NCBI GenBank assembly: GCA_964581515.1 | Contig: CAZOOV010000003.1 | Location: forward strand, 124,001 to 188,000 | Reading direction: 5' to 3' | DNA from: JACJVV01 sp964581515 | GTDB lineage: Archaea > Nanobdellota > Nanobdellia > Woesearchaeales > JACJVV01 | DNA length: 64,000 nt | In this document: piece by piece, positions 58,903-64,000 of the stretch | Numbering within the stretch: the stretch's first letter is position 1 | Layout: each line of letters begins with the position of its first letter | Translations under genes and position numbers: made by a program | The notes under the pieces: generated by a model | Told to the model about the DNA's origin: nothing | Database searches by the model: none | Seen by the model: the letters and a program-made list of their open reading frames with translations, nothing else

Positions 58903-60321
58903 ATGGCAAATACTAAAGAATGGCCTTTTTCGCTTGCAGTAACAATGCCTGAAAGTTGTTATGAAGATATATTTGATGGCAATAGTGAGAAAGATCACCA
59001 ACAAGAGACTGCATCTGTTGTTTCTTTAGATACTAAAATAGACCTCGATCAAATGTTGGTTGAAAGCAGGCCTTTTTCTACATCTGATAATTCTCAAACA
59101 GAATTTGTCAATCATCAATTCAATGCTCCAGATATAACTCAGCCTCCTGTACTTTCACGAAGAAGGATGTGGCCTTTAGGGTTAAGGAGATATAAGGCAC
59201 CTGAGAACAAGAGGATAGAGGATGTACTGAACAGATTGCATAACATCAGTGATGGATCATCAAGAGTTACTGGAAAAAAAGATATTCCTTCTGGTACAAA
59301 GAAGACAAGAAAAATATATTATAAATTACCTGAAGACAGAAGAGTTCATAGCAAGCTTATGTTTGAGATTACCCCTAATCTTCGTGCTGAATTTGCCAGG
59401 ATGAAAATAGTCAAAGAGCTTGGTGTCAAAACTGCTGATCCTCTTGAGTTCCCCATTAATATGGAAGCAAATTATCCTTATGATTTTGTTGTAATCAATG
59501 AGATTGCACAGACTGGTGCATCATATTATGATCTTCTTGACACTGTTATTGAAGATCCTGAGTTGACACATAAGTACGCAATGTGGGCATGTCAGATGCT
59601 TTCTGGTGTGCATTCTAAACTTACTGCTGGGAGAGATCGTTTTATTGACGCTAAATTAGGAATTCCTAGAGAGAACATAAGGCATGAACTTGAGACCAGA
59701 CTTTATCCTGGGCTTAGAATCAATCCTGATAGCAAGGATGCTATTGCATTGACAAAAGCTATGGAGGATATGTTTGAAGATATGAATCCTAATCTACGTG
59801 TAATTTCTCATGGTGATTGTCATGGAAATAATGTAAGGGCTTTAAGTGGGCTTTTTGAAGAAGGACAAGATGATTTTAGCCTTATTGATTGGGGGACAAT
59901 GATGGTTGCTAGTTTTTACAGGGATCTTATGGACTTTTATGTACATCACTTACGTTATGTATTTTCCAAGAATGTAGGATATCAATATAAACCTGGGCCT
60001 CTTGAGAAAGTTTATCTTAAGAATTCAGCTCTGCGAAATAAATGGTTCCCTAAACAAGGTTTTCCTAAACTTAAGTTTGGGTCTTATGATAGGAAGGTTG
60101 AATTTGTTGCGGTCAATCTTAATGAAATTGCAGACCCTAGGAGAACACCTAACACTGTTGAAACAATTTGGAAAGCAAGATATCATATGTTCTATACTTT
60201 GAAATTCTTCAATATTATGCAAGATCAAGGGATTGCACCTGCGATTAGAGCTGAAAATGCTCTTCGTAGCATGACTAGAAATGTCCCTTACTTCCATGAT
60301 ATCTTTAAATATAATTTCTAG
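58903..60321 (+). CDS. APH-like phosphotransferase, 472 aa
   Basis: Residues ~190-360 carry the kinase signature of aminoglycoside/choline phosphotransferases: HGDCHGNNV (catalytic loop, about residues 302-310) and LIDWGTMM (metal-binding Asp). N-terminal residues 1-130 are low-complexity and unrelated. The C-terminal ~100 residues are helical. Substrate could be a sugar, choline or peptide-like compound. Ribosome site GAGGGTA and ATG 58903. Its N-lobe Lys is not certain by eye. Confidence 0.75.
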   Translation: MANTKEWPFSLAVTMPESCYEDIFDGNSEKDHQQETASVVSLDTKIDLDQMLVESRPFSTSDNSQTEFVNHQFNAPDITQPPVLSRRRMWPLGLRRYKAPENKRIEDVLNRLHNISDGSSRVTGKKDIPSGTKKTRKIYYKLPEDRRVHSKLMFEITPNLRAEFARMKIVKELGVKTADPLEFPINMEANYPYDFVVINEIAQTGASYYDLLDTVIEDPELTHKYAMWACQMLSGVHSKLTAGRDRFIDAKLGIPRENIRHELETRLYPGLRINPDSKDAIALTKAMEDMFEDMNPNLRVISHGDCHGNNVRALSGLFEEGQDDFSLIDWGTMMVASFYRDLMDFYVHHLRYVFSKNVGYQYKPGPLEKVYLKNSALRNKWFPKQGFPKLKFGSYDRKVEFVAVNLNEIADPRRTPNTVETIWKARYHMFYTLKFFNIMQDQGIAPAIRAENALRSMTRNVPYFHDIFKYNF

Positions 60322-60416
60322 TTGGATAAAAGAGATAGTTCTAGGGAATCATCTAGGGAATTATTAAAATAGAGAATAATTTAATTTAAAAAATTTAATT
60401 TCTACTTGGTTTATTA

Positions 60417-61322
60417 TCACATGACTAATGAAAGATATCCGCCAGCACCTTCGTATGTTTTCTGGATAAGAGATATCTGGTGGTGTAAAAATAGGCTCTC
60501 TTTTCCTTTTGATTTCTCAAGCTGTGTCTTGATTTTTGTATGCAGGGGTCTCCTATCCAAGAATATCCTTTCTTTAAGTGCAGGTTCAAACTTGTACATC
60601 ATGTTGTAAAAATCTAAATAATAATCTACTACTTTTGTAAAAAGCTGTACGCTGGTGCTTGATAATTTTCCTTTGAATTCTGTGAGTGCATCTGCAATAT
60701 ATTTGAATTCATCAGCTATTCTTTCAATATTCTTTACTATCTCATACATCTGCATTGTTCTTTTCTGTACTTTGTATCCTTTTTTGTTGAGTATCCTTAT
60801 GCAGACATCTGTAAACCTATTGTTGAGCCCTTCCATGCTTCTTATGTTTGTTAATAATTGGTAATCTTCTTTTTTTAATGCATCGAGAAGCTCTTTTGCC
60901 ATCTCATTTGTCACTTGGAAAGATTTTCGAAGTAGTGTGTCAAATTCAGTCTCTATTGTTGTAACGATGCTTTTAATCTTGACTTTGTTGGCTTTTTGAT
61001 CTATGATCTCGAATCCTATGCATTCAGGCACTCTTGATTTTATATCTTCAAATGTTCTCTTGTCTGAGAATGTTATCTCAATATCATCATAGCCTAATTG
61101 ATATAAATGAGAAAGATCGTTTTTTGTGAATATACCTTCATCTTTGACAAATATCTCTTTTTTTGTATTGTTTATCTCTGCTTTTGTGGTTATTGCAAGT
61201 GAAGATCCATTTTCCTCGACGTTTAATTCGTCTCCTTTCTTAAGATTGTATCTGCCGACCCATTTTATCGGGAGGGTGATTGTAAGTGAACTGCTTCCAT
61301 GTTGTACGATCCTTCTTTTCAT
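60417..61322 (-). CDS. Phosphate-uptake regulator with AbrB and PhoU domains, 301 aa
   Basis: Residues 1-50 are an AbrB/SpoVT-type swapped-hairpin DNA-binding domain (VQHGSSSLTITLPIKWVGRYNLKKGDELNV). Residues 125-295 are a PhoU-type helical bundle (LRKSFQVTNEMAKELLDALKKED, then MQMYEIVKNIERIADEFKYI). The combination is common in archaea and links phosphate sensing with transcription. It may control the Na/Pi symporter at 46886 (inference). TATA-like aaaatatatat at about 61389, GGAGGGATAAAT before the ATG. Confidence 0.9.
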   Translation of the reverse strand: MKRRIVQHGSSSLTITLPIKWVGRYNLKKGDELNVEENGSSLAITTKAEINNTKKEIFVKDEGIFTKNDLSHLYQLGYDDIEITFSDKRTFEDIKSRVPECIGFEIIDQKANKVKIKSIVTTIETEFDTLLRKSFQVTNEMAKELLDALKKEDYQLLTNIRSMEGLNNRFTDVCIRILNKKGYKVQKRTMQMYEIVKNIERIADEFKYIADALTEFKGKLSSTSVQLFTKVVDYYLDFYNMMYKFEPALKERIFLDRRPLHTKIKTQLEKSKGKESLFLHHQISLIQKTYEGAGGYLSLVM

Positions 61323-61564
61323 ATTTATCCCTCCTTACCTTCTTGTTCTAAGATTTATTTTATCCCTTATTATGTTCTAAAACACTTGATATATATATAT
61401 TTTTCTAAAATACAATGATATTATAGAAATACACAAATGTCCCTTTGGGGGTATATTACACTAATAAGGTATATACTCTCCATTATTATTTTCTACATTG
61501 AATAAGTCAAATATGTCGTTGGTAGCGAAAATAATATTGAAATAACTAAAAGGAGGTCTTATTC

Positions 61565-63325
61565 ATGGAAGGAGAAATCACATCAGCAGAAGACGTACAC
61601 AGCAGGCTTGAAGAGATACTTCAACCAAATAATTTTGATGAGATGCTTAATGAAGTAAGGGATTATCCTTTTATGCTCCCTTCGAAGAATGGAACTAGGA
61701 CTGCTATTATGGACAATTGGATCTCTAAGAAAGGTATTGTTCCTGCATTATATTATGAATTCAAAGAAGAAGGAGGAGAAGACCGTGCACTTGCTGTTCT
61801 TGGTCTTGATGAAGCAAGATTTGATGAGAATGTAACTCTTGATGACGTCTATACTATGAATATGGATGATTTTGATATGATTATGCCAGAAACTCTAAAA
61901 AAAGAAGGCATTTCTTCAACTAATGTCTTATTATTCTTATGCCCTATGGATTATATACACAAACTTAGGCCTTATGTACTTGATCCAGGAGAAGTTTTTT
62001 CATTTTATAGGGAGAGAGAGCAAGGTGAGAGAAAAGAAGCTGAAGTATATGAAGATACTACTGAAGGAAAGATGATGCTTGAGAATATTGTGAGCAAGGC
62101 AATCAAGATAAAAGCAAGCGATATACATCTTGAGACAAATCATGGTAATTATAGGATTAGGTTTAGGGTTGATGGAAAACTGCTTGTAAATACTGCAATA
62201 CATTCAACTACACAAGAAGAGATCGATAAGATTTCTCATAAAAGCTACAAACAAGTAATAGGTGCAATCAAGGCTACTGGAGATGGTATCAAGCATCATG
62301 AGCATAGACTGCCTCAGGACGGTAAATATGAGATTCCTAAAGAGATACTTCGTCAGCATAGGATTTCTGGAGATTATCAATTCAGGGTTGCTACAGTTCC
62401 TACTCCTTACGGTGAAGATGTAGTAATGAGGCTGCATGAGAAAGGAAGACCTATGCCTCTTGAAGAACTTGGTTTTATTCCTGAAATAACAGATTCACTT
62501 GCACGTCTTTCAGGAAGGTCACATGGATTGATACTTGCTACTGGTCCAACAGGTTCTGGAAAAACCACTACACTTTATTCTATGATACAGAGAGTGAATC
62601 ATCCTGATAAGAAGATAATCACTTTTGAGGATCCTATCGAAAGAGATGTAATGGGCCTTGAACAGATCCAAGTTAGACCGGATATTGATGTAACATTTGC
62701 CAGGATGACAAGTGCAGCACTGAGGTATGACCCTGATATTATGCTTATAGGAGAGATGAAAGATGATGAGACAGCAGAAGCTGCAATAAGAGCTGCACTT
62801 ACAGGTCATTTAGTTTATTCAACACTTCATACCAATGATGCGGCAAGTACTATCCTTCGTCTTGCAAGAATGTTGCCAGATGGCGGTGAAGTAGATATGC
62901 AGGCAACTTTGCGTGCTGTACTTGCACAAAGATTAGTCAGATTGATTAATCATAAAGATGTTGAGGAAGGAGATATATCTCCTTATCTTACAGAATTAAC
63001 AAGAGTTACTTTTGATTATCCTATAAAACTATTATGTCCTAAATCTGATTCCAGTTACAAAGGTAGGCTTCCGCTCGGTGAGCTTTTCATAATAAATGAT
63101 GAAGCACGGGATCATATTGTACAAAGGGATTTTAGCATCAGTACATACAAACGTATTGCTAGAGAATCTGGCATGATAAATATGTTTGAATCAGGACTTA
63201 GAAAAGTAATTGATGGGTCAACTTCTATAAATGAGATTGTCAGGCTTATGGGAGAAGATGAATTTAGGGATCAAGGGCAGTTCGTCAAAGATGTGTTTGA
63301 CAAGCATTATTATGATAAGAGATAG
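61565..63325 (+). CDS. GspE/PilB/PulE-type secretion or pilus ATPase, 586 aa
   Basis: The C-terminal two thirds match the bacterial type II secretion/type IV pilus ATPase. Walker A is LATGPTGSGKTTTLYSM near 324-340, the Asp box DIMLIGEMKDDETAEAAIRAALTG (GEMKD for GEIRD) and the His box VYSTLHTNDAAS. The typical tetracysteine zinc insert before 'Y.GR' is absent: only LLCPKSDSSYKGRLPLGELF remains. The N-terminal 160 residues do not resemble the usual N1 domain. Archaea normally use the archaeal GspE-2 group, so this bacterial-like type suggests an ancient transfer, as noted for some DPANN. Strong AAAGGAGGTC before the ATG. Confidence 0.9.
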   Translation: MEGEITSAEDVHSRLEEILQPNNFDEMLNEVRDYPFMLPSKNGTRTAIMDNWISKKGIVPALYYEFKEEGGEDRALAVLGLDEARFDENVTLDDVYTMNMDDFDMIMPETLKKEGISSTNVLLFLCPMDYIHKLRPYVLDPGEVFSFYREREQGERKEAEVYEDTTEGKMMLENIVSKAIKIKASDIHLETNHGNYRIRFRVDGKLLVNTAIHSTTQEEIDKISHKSYKQVIGAIKATGDGIKHHEHRLPQDGKYEIPKEILRQHRISGDYQFRVATVPTPYGEDVVMRLHEKGRPMPLEELGFIPEITDSLARLSGRSHGLILATGPTGSGKTTTLYSMIQRVNHPDKKIITFEDPIERDVMGLEQIQVRPDIDVTFARMTSAALRYDPDIMLIGEMKDDETAEAAIRAALTGHLVYSTLHTNDAASTILRLARMLPDGGEVDMQATLRAVLAQRLVRLINHKDVEEGDISPYLTELTRVTFDYPIKLLCPKSDSSYKGRLPLGELFIINDEARDHIVQRDFSISTYKRIARESGMINMFESGLRKVIDGSTSINEIVRLMGEDEFRDQGQFVKDVFDKHYYDKR

Positions 63326-63353
63326 AATATAAAAAAATTAAAGAAAAAAATAT

Positions 63354-64000
63354 TCATGGTCTGTACAATTGCTCAGAAAGGTATCTTCTTTCGAGATAAT
63401 CAGCCATCCTTCCCATGATTACATCAAGCACTCCTCCTGCTTCTCCTGCTCTTATCATGTTGATATCCATCTTGTTGAAATAATCCGGATGTTGAGATAT
63501 TGCTTCTGAGAATGTGCTTCCTTTCTCTATTGATTCACCCATCTGCTTAATCACTTCTCTTGGAGGATATCCCTCTGTTCTGGATTTGCTTAATATTCTC
63601 AAGTTTCTAAGCAATGGCAGTCCTGCATCAAGCATGACTGAATTTGTGTAATAGAACATTGTCTTGCCTAATGCCTGGTCTGATCCTGGTCTTCGTCCTC
63701 TACTATAGAGGTCCATCTCTTTCTTTATGAGTTCACTGCCTCTTATTAATGTGCTTGGGAGAGAACCAGTCTCTTCGCCTACATCAACCAATGTTATCAT
63801 TGCCGGATGGAATGAATCTGCATATGCTTCCATTGCCATCGCCATGCTGTCCCCTTCCTTGATGCCGTCATGCATCGCTTGTATCTCTGTTTCATATACT
63901 GGGAATGAATTCCTCAATATATTTAATGCTTGTAATATAGGTACTCCACAATTCATCTCTAGTCCTAATGTATCCCACATGAGCATTTCGTCAAGTGGGC
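63354..64000 (-). CDS. GspF-like (T2SSF) protein without membrane helices, partial
   Basis: The frame continues to the window edge without a stop, so the N-terminus is missing; an internal ATG is at 63986. Two T2SSF domains are seen: LGLEMNCGVPILQALNIL to ELIKKEM, and FYYTNSVMLDAGLPLLRNLRIL to MADYLERRY, with VDVGEETGSLPS and IRAGEAGGVLDV as the family's 'GE..G.L' turns. Between them, where GspF/PilC has membrane helices, is only a charged 25-residue linker, and no hydrophobic helix follows the second. So the protein appears soluble. Convergent with and probably partner of the GspE-type ATPase. Confidence 0.8.
   Translation of the reverse strand, partial: PLDEMLMWDTLGLEMNCGVPILQALNILRNSFPVYETEIQAMHDGIKEGDSMAMAMEAYADSFHPAMITLVDVGEETGSLPSTLIRGSELIKKEMDLYSRGRRPGSDQALGKTMFYYTNSVMLDAGLPLLRNLRILSKSRTEGYPPREVIKQMGESIEKGSTFSEAISQHPDYFNKMDINMIRAGEAGGVLDVIMGRMADYLERRYLSEQLYRP

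Noticed and set aside
1..64000. tRNA or rRNA genes
   Set aside because: No cloverleaf with a GTTCRANNC arm and matching acceptor stem and no rRNA-like segment was recognised by eye; a tRNAscan/Infernal run would be decisive.

Overview
The window looks like a stretch of an AT-rich archaeal chromosome, most probably from the DPANN radiation (Woesearchaeota/Pacearchaeota-like). Direct evidence: many genes have a TATA-like box (tttatata, tttaaata) centred about 25 bases upstream of a leaderless ATG, while genes inside operons use GGAGG/GAGGTGA ribosome sites or ATGA overlaps. Typical archaeal genes are present: Bud32, a TrmB-type regulator, an AbrB-PhoU regulator, a single-cluster ferredoxin, a SPOUT (SFM1-type) methyltransferase, a family-B polymerase relative and a membrane pyrophosphatase. 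The lineage is inferred from gene content; no rRNA or tRNA gene was recognised.

Layout. 0-5.4 kb: aromatic amino-acid genes (aroA, a TyrA-PheA fusion, an aminotransferase). 5.4-11.8 kb: mostly unknown small genes, several membrane or secreted, plus a cupin and an HNH protein. 11.9-13.5 kb: a ParA-type ATPase beside two acidic microproteins and a zinc-ribbon microprotein whose promoter carries an operator-like repeat array. 13.7-24.4 kb: an alanine-dehydrogenase-family enzyme, an amidotransferase-like protein, GNAT, ATP-grasp, SPOUT methyltransferase, three tandem paralogous membrane proteins, MGMT, an ITPase, a B12-binding-type radical SAM protein and TrmB. 24.5-31.8 kb: a zinc-ribbon/membrane/methyltransferase operon, a family-B DNA polymerase with its catalytic motifs lost, a MATE transporter and Bud32. 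31.9-39.8 kb: secreted and membrane proteins, ferredoxin and phosphoglycerate kinase.

39.8-40.64 kb is the most unusual part: about 830 bases without a convincing gene, visibly richer in G+C than its surroundings and packed with hairpins. It holds two copies of a C-rich 27-base core inside hairpins whose stems differ in sequence but still pair, three tandem copies of a hairpin repeat that can fold in two exclusive ways, an IS200/IS605-like terminal hairpin, and two bacterial-style hairpin-plus-T-run terminators. It may be an undescribed structured RNA or a non-autonomous mobile element.

40.8-44.8 kb is a B12-dependent ribonucleotide reductase module: two NrdR-box-like sites over the predicted start of transcription, nrdJ without its cysteine tail, a separate small gene that looks like that tail, and a cobalamin adenosyltransferase. 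44.8-64 kb: an opine-type dehydrogenase, a Na/phosphate symporter, membrane pyrophosphatase, uracil phosphoribosyltransferase, a HisC-like aminotransferase, BPG-independent phosphoglycerate mutase, an APH-like kinase, the AbrB-PhoU regulator, a GspE/PilB-type ATPase and a GspF-like protein without membrane helices that runs off the window end.

Small three-copy tandem repeats of 14-22 bases recur in spacers next to gene ends (23.6, 30.5, 43.9, 44.8 and 49.0 kb). Eight genes or fragments shorter than 60 codons were found by eye and are listed.
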